NCBI GenBank assembly: GCA_037013495.1
Contig: CM072810.1
Location: 39,833,843 to 39,897,842, forward strand
Length of the DNA stretch: 64,000 bases
From: Hippophae tibetana
Taxonomy: Eukaryota; Streptophyta; Magnoliopsida; Rosales; Elaeagnaceae
Direction: 5' to 3'
This document shows, piece after piece, positions 23,903-38,551 of the stretch. The position numbers and the translations under genes were made by a program. The first letter of the stretch is position 1; every line of letters begins with the position of its first letter. The notes beneath the pieces are model-generated. The model was given only the letters and a program-made list of their open reading frames with translations. It was not told the DNA's origin and searched no databases.

Positions 23903-26261
23903 ATGATTAGAGTCATCTTTTCTAACAATTGGATCAATAACGTGTTCACTCTCACCACTATCCTTGATGTCTTGAGGAACAATTTCTTTCCCTCTTCGAA
24001 AGTCGATTGCTCTCCACTTGGGCAAAAGTGGTGAAGTTCGAATACTTGCCCAACAGATTCATTTAAGAGTATGTTCGGTGGGGATGTACATGGACTTAAG
24101 CAAGGTAACTTTGGCATTAAAATGATAAGGTAGTATAGGAATGATTTTCTCAATCTAATTTTATTTGCAAATTGGTCCACTAAATTTCTTCAAGGAGTTG
24201 ATAATGTTTGAAAAATATTCAAAGACTTTGTCCAAAGTTTCATCCCCTTGCATGATATAGAGCTCAAAATTTCAATTCAACTTCATAATTCTAGGTTGAT
24301 TTTAATGTTGAAATGCTTATATGAGTGGTCTCCAAAATCATTCATGTTGTTTTTGAAGAAGTAAAATTTTAAATTCATCATAATAATCATTTTAGATCCC
24401 TAATTACCTTTTTTTAATATCCCTAAAAAGGGTTTCTTATTTTTAAGAAATTTAGGAAATCACACTACAAGTAGAGCCATTTTCTCTTCATAATGATTAG
24501 AGTCATCTTTTCTAACAATTGGATCAATAACGTGTTCACTCTCACCACTATCCTTGATGTCTTGAGGAACAATTTCTTTCCCTCTTCGAAAGTCGATTGC
24601 TCTCCACTTGGGCAAAAGTGGTGCAGTTCGAATACTTGCCCAACAGATTCATTTAAGAGTATGTTCGGTCGGCATGTACATGGACTTAAGCAAGGTAACT
24701 TTGGCATTAAAATGATAAGGTAGTATAGGAATGATTTTCTCAATCTAATTTTATTTGAAAATTGGTCCATTAAATTTCTTCAAGGAGTTGATAATGTTTG
24801 AAAAATATTCAAAGACTTTGTCCAAAGTTTCATCCCCTTGCATGATATAGAGCTCAAAATTTCAATTCAACTTCATAATTCTAGGTTGATTTTAATGTTG
24901 AAATGCTTATATGAGTGGTCTCCAAAATCATTCATGTTGTTTTTGAAGAAGTAAAATTTTAAATTCATCATAATAATCATTTTAGATCCCTAATTACCTT
25001 TTTTTAATATCCCTAAAAAGGGTTTCTTATTTTTAAGAAATTTAGGAAATCACAATACAAGTAGAGCCATTTTCTCTTCATAATGATTAGAGTCATCTTT
25101 TCTAACAATTGGATCAATAACGTGTTCACTCTCACCACTATCCTTGATGTCTTGAGGAACAATTTCTTTCCCTCTTCGAAAGTCGATTGCTCTCCACTTG
25201 GGCAAAAGTGGTGCAGTTCGAATACTTGCCCAACAGATTCATTTAAGAGTATGTTCGGTCGGCATGTACATTGACTTAAGCAAGGTAACTTTGGCATTAA
25301 AATGATAAGGTAGTATAGGAATGATTTTCTCAATCTAATTTTCTTTGCAAATAGGTCCACTAAACTTCTTCAAGGAGTTGATAATGTTTGAAAAACATTG
25401 AAAGACTTTGCCCAAAGTTTCCTCCCCTTGCATAATATAGTGCTCAAAATTTCAATTCAACTTCATAATTCTAGATTGATTTTAATGTTGAAATGCTTAT
25501 ATGAGTGGTCTCAAAAATCATTCATGTTGTTTTGAAGAAGTAAAATTTTAAATTCATCATAATAATCATTTTAGATCCCTAATTACCTTTTTTTAATAAC
25601 CCTAAAAAGGGTTTCTTATTTTTAAGAAATTTAGGAAATCACACTGCAAGTAGAGAAATTTTCTCTTCATAATGATTAGAGTTATCTTTTCTAACAATTG
25701 GATCAATAACGTATTCACTCTCACCACTATCCTTGATGTCTTGAGGAACAATTTCTTTCCCTCTTCTAAAGTCGATTGCTCTCCACTTGTGAAAAATTGA
25801 TGCAGTTCGAATACTAGCCCAACAGATTCATTTAAGAGTATGTTCGGTGGGCATGTACATTGAATTAAGCAAGGTAACTTTGGCATTAAAGTGATAAGGT
25901 AGTATAGGAATGATTTTCTCAATCTTATTTTCTTTGCAAATTGGTCCACTAAACTTCTTCAAGGAGTTGATAATGTTTGAAAAACATTCAAAGACTTTGT
26001 CCAAAGTTTCATCCCCTTGGATGATATAGAGCTCAAAATTTCAATTCAACTTCATAATTCTAGATTGATTTTAATGTTAAAATGCTTATATGAGTGGTCT
26101 CCAAAATCATTCATGTTGTTTTTTAAGAAGTAAAATTTTAAATTCATCATAATAATCATTTTAGATCCCTAATTACCATTTTTTAATATCCCTAAAAATG
26201 GTTTCTTATTTTCAAGAAATTTAGGAAATCACACTACAAGTAGAGCCATTTTCTCTTCATA
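23903..26261. repeat. Four-unit higher-order repeat, copy 2 (2359 bp)
   Basis: Members 23903, 24493, 25083 and 25672 repeat the order and private variants of 19775-22133, including gtgaag with ggggatgtacatgg, tttgaaaattggtccatta, aatacaag with aaatagg, and a T unit with gtgaaaaattgatg. It is followed by a three-unit set (26262, 26852, 27441) that ends in the same A-then-T pair. Confidence 0.87.
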
Positions 26262-27370
26262 ATGATTAGAGTCATCTTTTCTAACAATTGGATCAATAAC
26301 GTGTTCACTCTCACCACTATCCTTGATGTCTTGAGGAACAATTTCTTTCCCTCTTCGAAAGTCGATTACTCTCCACTTGGGCAAAAGTGGTGCAGTTCGA
26401 ATACTTGCCCAACAGATTCATTTAAGAGTATGCTCGGTGGGCATGTACATGGACTTAAGCAAGGTAACTTTGGCATTAAAATGATAAGGTAGTATAGGAA
26501 TGATTTTCTCAATCTAATTTTATTTGCAAATTGGTCCACTAAATTTCTTCAAGGAGTTGATAATGTTTGAAAAACATTCAACGACTTTGTCCAAAGTTTC
26601 ATCCCCTTGCATGATATAGAGCTCAAAATTTCAATTCAACTTCATAATTCTAGGTTGATTTTAATGTTGAAATGCTTATATGAGTGGTCTCCAAAATCAT
26701 TCATGTTGTTTTTGAAGAAGTAAAATTTTAAATTCATCATAATAATCATTTTAGATCCCTAATTACCTTTTTTTAATATCCCTAAAAAGGGTTTCTTATT
26801 TTTAAGAAATTTAGGAAATCACACTACAAGTAGAGCCATTTTCTCTTCATAATGATTAGAGTCATCTTTTCTAACAATTGGATCAATAACGTGTTCACTC
26901 TCACCACTATCCTTGATGTCTTGAGGAACAATTTCTTTCCCTCTTCGAAAGTCGATTGCTCTCCACTTGGGCAAAAGTGGTGCAGTTCGAATACTTGCCC
27001 AACAGATTCATTTAAGAGTATGTTCGGTCGGCATGTACATTGACTTAAGCAAGGTAACTTTGGCATTAAAATGATAAGGTAGTATAGGAATGATTTTCTC
27101 AATCTAATTTTCTTTGCAAATAGGTCCACTAAACTTCTTCAAGGAGTTGATAATGTTTGAAAAACATTGAAAGACTTTGCCCAAAGTTTCCTCCCCTTGC
27201 ATAATATAGTGCTCAAAATTTCAATTCAACTTCATAATTCTAGATTGATTTTAATATTGAAATGCTTATATGAGTGGTCTCAAAAATCATTCATGTTGTT
27301 TTGAAGAAGTAAAATTTTAAATTCATCATAATAATCATTTTAGATCCCTAATTACCTTTTTTTAATATCC

Positions 27371-27805
27371 CTAAAAAGGGTTTCTTATTTTTAAGAAATT
27401 TAGGAAATCACACTGCAAGTGGAGAAATTTTCTCTTCATAATGATTAGAGTTATCTTTTCTAACAATTGGATCAATAACGTATTCACTCTCACCACTATC
27501 CTTGATGTCTTGAGGAACAATTTCTTTCCCTCTTCTAAAGTCGATTGCTCTCCACTTGTGAAAAATTGATGCAGTTCGAATACTAGCCCAACAGATTCAT
27601 TTAAGAGTATGTTCGGTGGGCATGTACATTGAATTAAGCAAGGTAACTTTGGCATTAAAGTGATAAGGTAGTATAAGAATGATTTTCTCAATCTAATTTT
27701 CTTTGCAAATTGGTCCACTAAACTTCTCCAAGGAGTTGATAATGTTTGAAAAACATTCAAAGACTTTGTCCAAAGTTTCATCCCCTTGCATGATATAGAG
27801 CTCAA
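27371..27805 (-). pseudogene. Longest open frame in the array, 144 codons (unit 27441)
   Basis: In this T-type unit aacttctccaagg replaces aacttcttcaagg near 27721-27732, turning a minus-strand TGA into TGG. The frame containing KIRLRKSFLYYL is thereby extended upstream to 144 codons. The extension lies in the frame alternative to the DETLDKVF one, so it does not restore a gag-like reading order. I regard it as a by-product of one substitution in a remnant. Confidence 0.5.
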
Positions 27806-28029
27806 AATTTCAATTCAACTTCATAATTCTAGATTGATTTTAATGTTAAAATGCTTATATGAGTGGTCTCCAAAATCATTCATGTTGTTTTTGAAGAAGT
27901 AAAATTTTAAATTCATCATAATAATCATTTTAGATCCCTAATTACCTTTTTTAATATCCCTAAAAATGGTTTCTTATTTTTAAGAAATTTAGGAAATCAC
28001 ACTACAAGTAGAGCCATTTTCTCTTCATA

Positions 28030-31000
28030 ATGATTAGAGTCATCTTTTCTAACAATTGGATCAATAACGTGTTCACTCTCACCACTATCCTTGATGTCTT
28101 GAGGAACAATTTCTTTCCCTCTTCGAAAGTCGATTGCTCTCCACTTGGGCAAAAGTGGTGCAGTTCGAATACTTGCCCAACAGATTCATTTAAGAGTATG
28201 CTCGGTGGGCATGTACATGGACTTAAGCAAGGTAACTTTGGCATTAAAATGATAAGGTAGTATAGGAATGATTTTCTCAATCTAATTTTATTTGCAAATT
28301 GGTCCACTAAATTTCTTCAAGGAGTTGATAATGTTTGAAAAACATTCAACGACTTTGTCCAAAGTTTCATCCCCTTGCATGATATAGAGCTCAAAATTTC
28401 AATTCAACTTCATAATTCTAGGTTGATTTTAATGTTGAAATGCTTATATGAGTGGTCTCCAAAATCATTCATGTTGTTTTTGAAGAAGTAAAATTTTAAA
28501 TTCATCATAATAATCATTTTAGATCCCTAATTACCTTTTTTTAATATCCCTAAAAAGGGTTTCTTATTTTTAAGAAATTTAGGAAATCACACTACAAGTA
28601 GAGCCATTTTCTCTTCATAATGATTAGAGTCATCTTTTCTAACAATTGGATCAATAACGTGTTCACTCTCACCACTATCCTTGATGTCTTGAGGAACAAT
28701 TTCTTTCCCTCTTCGAAAGTCGATTGCTCTCCACTTGGGCAAAAGTGGTGTAGTTCGAATACTTGCCCAACAGATTCATTTAAGAGTATGCTCGGTGGGC
28801 ATGTACATGGGCTTAAGCAAGGTAACTTTGGCATTAAAATGATAAGGTAGTATAGGAATGATTTTCTCAATCTAATTTTATTTGCAAATTGGTCCACTAA
28901 ATTTCTTCAAGGAGTTGATAATGATTGAAAAACATTCAACGACTTTGTCCAAAGTTTCATCCCCTTGCATGATATAGAGCTCAAAATTTCAATTCAACTT
29001 CATAATTCTAGGTTGATTTTAATGTTGAAATGCTTATATGAGTGGTCTCCAAAATCATTCATGTTGTTTTTGAAGAAGTAAAATTTTAAATTCATCATAA
29101 TAATCATTTTAGATCCCTAATTACCTTTTTTTAATATCCCTAAAAAGGGTTTCTTATTTTTAAGAAATTTAGGAAATCACACTACAAGTAGAGCCATTTT
29201 CTCTTCATAATGATTAGAGTCATCTTTTCTAACAATTGGATCAATAACGTGTTCACTCTCACCACTATCCTTGATGTCTTGAGGAACAATTTCTTTCCCT
29301 CTTCGAAAGTCGATTGCTCTCCACTTGGGCAAAAGTGGTGAAGTTCGAATACTTGCCCAACAGATTCATTTAAGAGTATGTTCGGTGGGGATGTACATGG
29401 ACTTAAGCAAGGTAACTTTGGCATTAAAATGATAAGGTAGTATAGGAATGATTTTCTCAATCTAATTTTATTTGCAAATTGGTCCACTAAATTTCTTCAA
29501 GGAGTTGATAATGTTTTAAAAACATTCAACGACTTTGTCCAAAGTTTCATCCCCTTGCATGATATAGAGCTCAAAATTTCAATTCAACTTCATAATTCTA
29601 GGTTGATTTTAATGTTGAAATGCTTATATGAGTGGTCTCCAAAATCATTCATGTTGTTTTTGAAGAAGTAAAATTTTAAATTCATCATAATAATCATTTT
29701 AGATCCCTAATTACCTTTTTTTAATATCCCTAAAAAGGGTTTCTTATTTTTAAGAAATTTAGGAAATCACACTACAAGTAGAGCCATTTTCTCTTCATAA
29801 TGATTAGAGTCATCTTTTCTAACAATTGGATCAATAACGTGTTCACTCTCACCACTATCCTTGATGTCTTGAGGAACAATTTCTTTCCCTCTTCGAAAGT
29901 CGATTGCTCTCCACTTGGGCAAAAGTGGTGCAGTTCGAATACTTGCCCAACAGATTCATTTAAGAGTATGTTCGGTCGGCATGTACATTGACTTAAGCAA
30001 GGTAACTTTGGCATTAAAATGATAAGGTAGTATAGGAATGATTTTCTCAATCTAATTTTATTTGCAAATTGGTCCACTAAATTTCTTCAAGGAGTTGATA
30101 ATGTTTGAAAAATATTCAAAGACTTTTTCCAAAGTTTCATCCCCTTGCATGATATAGAGCTCAAAATTTCAATTCAACTTCATAATTCTAGGTCGATTTT
30201 AATGTTGAAATGCTTATATGAGTGGTCTCCAAAATCATTCATGTTGTTTTTGAAGAAGTAAAATTTTAAATTCATCATAATAATCATTTTAGATCCCTAA
30301 TTACCTTTTTTTAATATCCCTAAAAAGGGTTTCTTATTTTTAAGAAATTTAGGAAATCACACTACAAGTAGAGCCATTTTCTCTTCATAATGATTAGAGT
30401 CATCTTTTCTAACAATTGGATCAATAACGTGTTCACTCTCACCACTATCCTTGATGTCTTGAGGAACAATTTCTTTCCCTCTTCGAAAGTCGATTGCTCT
30501 CCACTTGGGCAAAAGTGGTGAAGTTCGAATACTTGCCCAACAGATTCATTTAAGAGTATCTTCGGTGGGCATGTACATGGACTTAAGCAAGGTAACTTTG
30601 GCATTAAAATGATAAGGTAGTATAGGAATGATTTTCTCAATATAATTTTATTTGCAAATTGGTCCACTAAATTTCTTCAAGGAGTTGATAATGTTTGAAA
30701 AATATTCAAAGACTTTGTCCAAAGTTTCATCCCCTTGCATGATATAGAGCTCAAAATTTCAATTCAACTTCATAATTCTAGGTTCATTTTAATATTGAAA
30801 TGCTTATATGAGTGGTCTCAAAAATCATTCATGTTGTTTTGAAGAAGTAAAATTTTAAATTCATCATAATAATCATTTTAGATCCCTAATTACCTTTTTT
30901 TCATATCCCTAAAAAGGGTTTCTTATTTTTAAGAAATTTAGGAAATCACACTACAAGTAGAGCCATTTTCTCTTCATAATGATTAGAGTCATCTTTTCTA

Positions 31001-34000
31001 ACAATTGGATCAATAACGTGTTCACTCTCACCACTATCCTTGATGTCTTGAGGAACAATTTCTTTCCCTCTTCGAAAGTCGATTGCTCTCCACTTGGGCA
31101 AAAGTGGTGTAGTTCGAATACTTGCCCAACAGATTCATTTAAGAGTATGCTCGGTGGGCATGTACATGGACTTAAGCAAGGTAACTTTGGCATTAAAATG
31201 ATAAGGTAGTATAGGAATGATTTTCTCAATCTAATTTTATTTGCAAATTGGTCCACTAAATTTCTTCAAGGAGTTGATAATGTTTGAAAAACATTCAACG
31301 ACTTTGTCCAAAGTTTCATCCCCTTGCATGATATAGAGCTCAAAATTTCAATTCAACTTCATAATTCTAGGTTGATTTTAATGTTGAAATGCTTATATGA
31401 GTGGTCTCCAAAATCATTCATGTTGTTTTTGAAGAAGTAAAATTTTAAATTCATCATAATAATCATTTTAGATCCCTAATTACCTTTTTTTAATATCCCT
31501 AAAAAGGGTTTCTTATTTTTAAGAAATTTAGGAAATCACACTACAAGTAGAGCCATTTTCTCTTCATAATGATTAGAGTCATCTTTTCTAACAATTGGAT
31601 CAATAACGTGTTCACTCTCACCACTATCCTTGATGTCTTGAGGAACAATTTCTTTCCCTCTTCGAAAGTCGATTGCTCTCCACTTGGGCAAAAGTGGTGA
31701 AGTTCGAATACTTGCCCAACAGATTCATTTAAGAGTATGTTCGGTGGGGATGTACATGGACTTAAGCAAGGTAACTTTGGCATTAAAATGATAAGGTAGT
31801 ATAGGAATGATTTTCTCAATCTAATTTTATTTGCAAATTGGTCCACTAAATTTCTTCAAGGAGTTGATAATGTTTTAAAAACATTCAACGACTTTGTCCA
31901 AAGTTTCATCCCCTTGCATGATATAGAGCTCAAAATTTCAATTCAACTTCATAATTCTAGGTTGATTTTAATGTTGAAATGCTTATATGAGTGGTCTCCA
32001 AAATCATTCATGTTGTTTTTGAAGAAGTAAAATTTTAAATTCATCATAATAATCATTTTAGATCCCTAATTACCTTTTTTTAATATCCCTAAAAAGGGTT
32101 TCTTATTTTTAAGAAATTTAGGAAATCACACTACAAGTAGAGCCATTTTCTCTTCATAATGATTAGAGTCATCTTTTCTAACAATTGGATCAATAACGTG
32201 TTCACTCTCACCACTATCCTTGATGTCTTGAGGAACAATTTCTTTCCCTCTTCGAAAGTCGATTGCTCTCCACTTGGGCAAAAGTGGTGCAGTTCGAATA
32301 CTTGCCCAACAGATTCATTTAAGAGTATGTTCGGTCGGCATGTACATTGACTTAAGCAAGGTAACTTTGGCATTAAAATGATAAGGTAGTATAGGAATGA
32401 TTTTCTCAATCTAATTTTATTTGCAAATTGGTCCACTAAATTTCTTCAAGGAGTTGATAATGTTTGAAAAACATTCAACGACTTTGTCCAAAGTTTCATC
32501 CCCTTGCATGATATAGAGCTCAAAATTTCAATTCAACTTCATAATTCTAGGTTGATTTTAATATTGAAATGCTTATATGAGTGGTCTCAAAAATCATTCA
32601 TGTTGTTTTGAAGAAGTAAAATTTTAAATTCATCATAATAATCATTTTAGATCCCTAATTACCTTTTTTTAATATCCCTAAAAAGGGTTTCTTATTTTTA
32701 AGAAATTTAGGAAATCACACTACAAGTAGAGCCATTTTCTCTTCATAATGATTAGAGTCATCTTTTCTAACAATTGGATCAATAACGTGTTCACTCTCAC
32801 CACTATCCTTGATGTCTTGAGGAACAATTTCTTTCCCTCTTCGAAAGTCGATTGCTCTCCACTTGGGCAAAAGTGGTGTAGTTCGAATACTTGCCCAACA
32901 GATTCATTTAAGAGTATGCTCGGTGGGCATGTACATGGACTTAAGCAAGGTAACTTTGGCATTAAAATGATAAGGTAGTATAGGAATGATTTTCTCAATC
33001 TAATTTTATTTGCAAATTGGTCCACTAAATTTCTTCAAGGAGTTGATAATGTTTGAAAAACATTCAACGACTTTGTCCAAAGTTTCATCCCCTTGCATGA
33101 TATAGAGCTCAAAATTTCAATTCAACTTCATAATTCTAGGTTGATTTTAATGTTGAAATGCTTATATGAGTGGTCTCCAAAATCATTCATGTTGTTTTTG
33201 AAGAAGTAAAATTTTAAATTCATCATAATAATCATTTTAGATCCCTAATTACCTTTTTTTAATATCCCTAAAAAGGGTTTCTTATTTTTAAGAAATTTAG
33301 GAAATCACACTACAAGTAGAGCCATTTTCTCTTCATAATGATTAGAGTCATCTTTTCTAACAATTGGATCAATAACGTGTTCACTCTCACCACTATCCTT
33401 GATGTCTTGAGGAACAATTTCTTTCCCTCTTCGAAAGTCGATTGCTCTCCACTTGGGCAAAAGTGGTGAAGTTCGAATACTTGCCCAACAGATTCATTTA
33501 AGAGTATGTTCGGTGGGGATGTACATGGACTTAAGCAAGGTAACTTTGGCATTAAAATGATAAGGTAGTATAGGAATGATTTTCTCAATCTAATTTTATT
33601 TGCAAATTGGTCCACTAAATTTCTTCAAGGAGTTGATAATGTTTTAAAAACATTCAACGACTTTGTCCAAAGTTTCATCCCCTTGCATGATATAGAGCTC
33701 AAAATTTCAATTCAACTTCATAATTCTAGGTTGATTTTAATGTTGAAATGCTTATATGAGTGGTCTCCAAAATCATTCATGTTGTTTTTGAAGAAGTAAA
33801 ATTTTAAATTCATCATAATAATCATTTTAGATCCCTAATTACCTTTTTTTAATATCCCTAAAAAGGGTTTCTTATTTTTAAGAAATTTAGGAAATCACAC
33901 TACAAGTAGAGCCATTTTCTCTTCATAATGATTAGAGTCATCTTTTCTAACAATTGGATCAATAACGTGTTCACTCTCACCACTATCCTTGATGTCTTGA

Positions 34001-35694
34001 GGAACAATTTCTTTCCCTCTTCGAAAGTCGATTGCTCTCCACTTGGGCAAAAGTGGTGCAGTTCGAATACTTGCCCAACAGATTCATTTAAGAGTATGTT
34101 CGGTCGGCATGTACATTGACTTAAGCAAGGTAACTTTGGCATTAAAATGATAAGGTAGTATAGGAATGATTTTCTCAATCTAATTTTATTTGCAAATTGG
34201 TCCACTAAATTTCTTCAAGGAGTTGATAATGTTTGAAAAATATTCAAAGACTTTTTCCAAAGTTTCATCCCCTTGCATGATATAGAGCTCAAAATTTCAA
34301 TTCAACTTCATAATTCTAGGTCGATTTTAATGTTGAAATGCTTATATGAGTGGTCTCCAAAATCATTCATGTTGTTTTTGAAGAAGTAAAATTTTAAATT
34401 CATCATAATAATCATTTTAGATCCCTAATTACCTTTTTTTAATATCCCTAAAAAGGGTTTCTTATTTTTAAGAAATTTAGGAAATCACACTACAAGTAGA
34501 GCCATTTTCTCTTCATAATGATTAGAGTCATCTTTTCTAACAATTGGATCAATAACGTGTTCACTCTCACCACTATCCTTGATGTCTTGAGGAACAATTT
34601 CTTTCCCTCTTCGAAAGTCGATTGCTCTCCACTTGGGCAAAAGTGGTGAAGTTCGAATACTTGCCCAACAGATTCATTTAAGAGTATGTTCGGTGGGCAT
34701 GTACATGGACTTAAGCAAGGTAACTTTGGCATTAAAATGATAAGGTAGTATAGGAATGATTTTCTCAATCTAATTTTATTTGCAAATTGGTCCACTAAAT
34801 TTCTTCAAGGAGTTGATAATGTTTGAAAAATATTCAAAGACTTTGTCCAAAGTTTCATCCCCTTGCATGATATAGAGCTCAAAATTTCAATTCAACTTCA
34901 TAATTCTAGGTTGATTTTAATATTGAAATGCTTATATGAGTGGTCTCAAAAATCATTCATGTTGTTTTGAAGAAGTAAAATTTTAAATTCATCATAATAA
35001 TCATTTTAGATCCCTAATTACCTTTTTTTAATATCCCTAAAAAGGGTTTCTTATTTTTAAGAAATTTAGGAAATCACACTACAAGTAGAGCCATTTTCTC
35101 TTCATAATGATTAGAGTCATCTTTTCTAACAATTGGATCAATAACGTGTTCACTCTCACCACTATCCTTGATGTCTTGAGGAACAATTTCTTTCCCTCTT
35201 CGAAAGTCGATTGCTCTCCACTTGGGCAAAAGTGGTGAAGTTCGAATACTTGCCCAACAGATTCATTTAAGAGTATGTTCGGTGGGCATGTACATGGACT
35301 TAAGCAAGCTAACTTTGGCATTAAAATGATAAGGTAGTATAGGAATGATTTTCTCAATATAATTTTATTTGCAAATTGGTCCACTAAATTTCTTCAAGGA
35401 GTTGATAATGTTTGAAAAATATTCAAAGACTTTGTCCAAAGTTTGATCCCCTTGCATAATATAGTGCTCAAAATTTCAATTCAACTTCATAATTCTAGAT
35501 TGATTTTAATATTGAAATGCTTATATGAGTGGTCTCAAAAATCATTCATGTTGTTTTGAAGAAGTAAAATTTTAAATTCATCATAATAATCATTTTCGAT
35601 CCCTAATTACCTTTTTTAATATCCCTAAAAAGGGTTTCTTATTTTTAAGAAATTTAGGAAATCACACTGCAAGTAGAGAAATTTTCTCTTCATA
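28030..35694. repeat. Block III: A-type units in three- and four-unit sets
   Basis: Landmarks: 28030, 28620, 29210, 29800, 30390, 30979, 31569, 32159, 32748, 33338, 33928, 34518, 35107. A recurring order is a c-like unit with gtatgctcggtgggc, then b with gtgaag and ggggatg, then a with cggtcggcatgtacattg, sometimes followed by a c unit. Sets are 28620-30978 (four), 30979-32747 (three) and 32748-35106 (four). Both four-unit sets share gactttttcc just before their last member (near 30121 and 34250). aatgttttaaaaacatt follows the b member in all three sets. Confidence 0.86.
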
Positions 35695-38551
35695 ATGATT
35701 AGAGTTATCTTTTCTAACAATTGGATCAATAACGTCTTCACTCTCACCACTATCCTTGATGTCTTGAGGAACAATTTCTTTCCCTCTTCTAAAGTCGATT
35801 GCTCTCCACTTGTGCAAAAGTGATGCAGTTCGAATACTAGCCCAACAGATTCATTTAAGAGTATGTTCGGTGGGCATGTACATTGACTTAAGCAAGGTAA
35901 CTTTGGCATTAAAGTGATAAGGTAGTATAGGAATGATTTTCTCAATCTAATTTTCTTTGCAAATTGGTCCACTAAACTTTTTCAAGGAGTTGATAATGTT
36001 TGAAAAACATTCAAAGACTTTGTCCAAAGTTTCATCCCCTTGAATGATATAGAGCTCAAAATTTCAATTCAACTTCATAATTCTACGTTGATTTTAATGT
36101 TAAAATGCTTATATGAGTGGTCTCCAAAATCATTCATGTTGTTTTTGAAGAAGTAAAATTTTAAATTCATCATAATAATCATTTTAGATCCCTAATTACC
36201 TTTTTTTAATATCCCTAAAAAGGGTTTCTTATTTTTAAGAAATTTAGGAAATCAAACTACAAGTAGAGCCATTTTCTCTTCATAATGATTAGAGTCATCT
36301 TTTCTAACAATTGGATCAATAACGTGTTCACTCTCACCACTATCCTTGATGTCTTGAGGAACAATTTCTTTCCCTCTTCGAAAGTCGATTGCTCTCCACT
36401 TGGGCAAAAGTGGTGTAGTTCGAATACTTGCCCAACAGATTCATTTAAGAGTATGCTCGGTGGGCATGTACATGGACTTAAGCAAGGTAACTTTGGCATT
36501 AAAATGATAAGGTAGTATAGGAATGATTTTCTCAATCTAATTTTATTTGCAAATTGGTCCACTAAATTTCTTCAAGGAGTTGAGAATGTTTTAAAAACAT
36601 TCAACGACTTTGTCCAAAGTTTCATCCCCTTGCATGATATAGAGCTCAAAATTTCAATTCAACTTCATAATTCTAGGTTGATTTTAATGTTGAAATGCTT
36701 ATATGAGTGGTCTCCAAAATCATTCATGTTGTTTTTGAAGAAGTAAAATTTTAAATTCATCATAATAATCATTTTAGATCCCTAATTACCTTTTTTTAAT
36801 ATCCCTAAAAAGGGTTTCTTATTTTTAAGAAATTTAGGAAATCACACTACAAGTAGAGCCATTTTCTCTTCATAATGATTAGAGTCATCTTTTCTAACAA
36901 TTGGATCAATAACGTGTTCACTCTCACCACTATCCTTGATGTCTTGAGGAATAATTTCTTTCCCTCTTCTAAAGTCGATTGCTCTCCACTTGTGAAAAAT
37001 TGATGCAGTTCGAATACTAGCCCAACAGATTCATTTAAGAGTATGTTCGGTGGGCATGTACATTGAATTAAGCAAGGTAACTTTGGCATTAAAGTGATAA
37101 GGTAGTATAGGAATGATTTTCTCAATCTAATTTTCTTTGCAAATTGGTCCACTAAACTTCTTCAAGGAGTTGATAATGTTTGAAAAACATTCAAAGACTT
37201 TGTCCAAAGTTTCATCCCCTTGGATGATATAGAGCTCAAAATTTCAATTCAACTTCATAATTCTAGATTGATTTTAATGTTAAAATGCTTATATGAGTGG
37301 TCTCCAAAATCATTCATGTTGTTTTTGAAGAAGTAAAATTTTAAATTCATCATAATAATCATTTTAGATCCCTAATTACCTTTTTTTAATATCCCTAAAA
37401 AGGGTTTCTTATTTTTAAGAAATTTAGGAAATCACACTGCAAGTAGAGAAATTTTCTCTTCATAATGATTAGAGTTATCTTTTCTAACAATTGGATCAAT
37501 AACGTATTCACTCTCACCACTATCCTTGATGTCTTGAGGAACAATTTCTTTCCCTCTTCTAAAGTCGATTGCTCTCTACTTGTGCCAAAGTGATGCAGTT
37601 CGAATACTTGTCCAACAGATTCATTTAAGAGTATGTTCGGTGGGCATGTACATGGACTTAAGCAAGGTAACTTTGGCATTAAAATGATAAGGTAGTATAG
37701 GAATGATTTTCTCAATCTAATTTTCTTTGCAAATTGGTCCACTAAACTTCTTCAAGGAGTTGATAATGTTTGAAAAACATTCAAAAACTTTGTCCAAAGT
37801 TTCATCCCCTTGCATGATATAGAGCTCAAAATTTCAATTCAACTTCATAATTCTAGGTTGATTTTAATGTTGAAATGCTTATATGAGTGGTCTCCAAAAT
37901 CATTCATGTTGTTTTTGAAGAAGTAAAATTTTAAATTCATCATAATAATCATTTTAGATCCCTAATTACCTTTTTTTAATATCCCTAAAAAGGGTTTCTT
38001 ATTTTTAAGAAATTTAGGAAATCACACTACAAGTAGAGCCATTTTCTCTTCATAATGATTAGAGTCATCTTTTCTAACAATTGGATCAATAACGTGTTCA
38101 CTCTCACCACTATCCTTGATGTCTTGAGGAACAATTTCTTTCCCTCTTCGAAAGTCGATTGCTCTCCACTTGGGCAAAAGTGGTGCAGTTCGAATACTTG
38201 CCCAACAGATTCATTTAAGAGTATGTTCGGTCGGCATGTACATTGACTTAAGCAAGGTAACTTTGGCATTAAAATGATAAGGTAGTATAGGAATGATTTT
38301 CTCAATCTAATTTTCTTTGCAAATAGGTCCACTAAACTTCTTCAAGGAGTTGATAATGTTTGAAAAACATTGAAAGACTTTGCCCAAAGTTTCCTCCCCT
38401 TGCATGATATAGAGCTCAAAATTTCAATTCAACTTCATAATTCTAGGTTGATTTTAATGTTGAAATGCTTATATGAGTGGTCTCCAAAATCATTCATGTT
38501 GTTTTTGAAGAAGTAAAATTTTAAATTCATCATAATAATCATTTTAGATCC

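Larger units (their letters stand above)
16831..28029. repeat. Block II: A units with interspersed T units
   Basis: Landmarks: 16831, 17419, 18007, 18597, 19185, 19775, 20365, 20955, 21544, 22134, 22724, 23313, 23903, 24493, 25083, 25672, 26262, 26852, 27441. T-type units are at 18007, 19185, 21544, 23313, 25672 and 27441; the rest are A-type. Spacing drops to 588-589 where a 1-bp shorter form (ctcaaaaatc ... gttttgaag) or a single-base deletion is present. A units just before T units end in tttgcaaataggtcc instead of tttgcaaattggtcc. Units at 16831 and 18597 share a 1-bp deletion (ctatcttgatg for ctatccttgatg). Confidence 0.9.
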
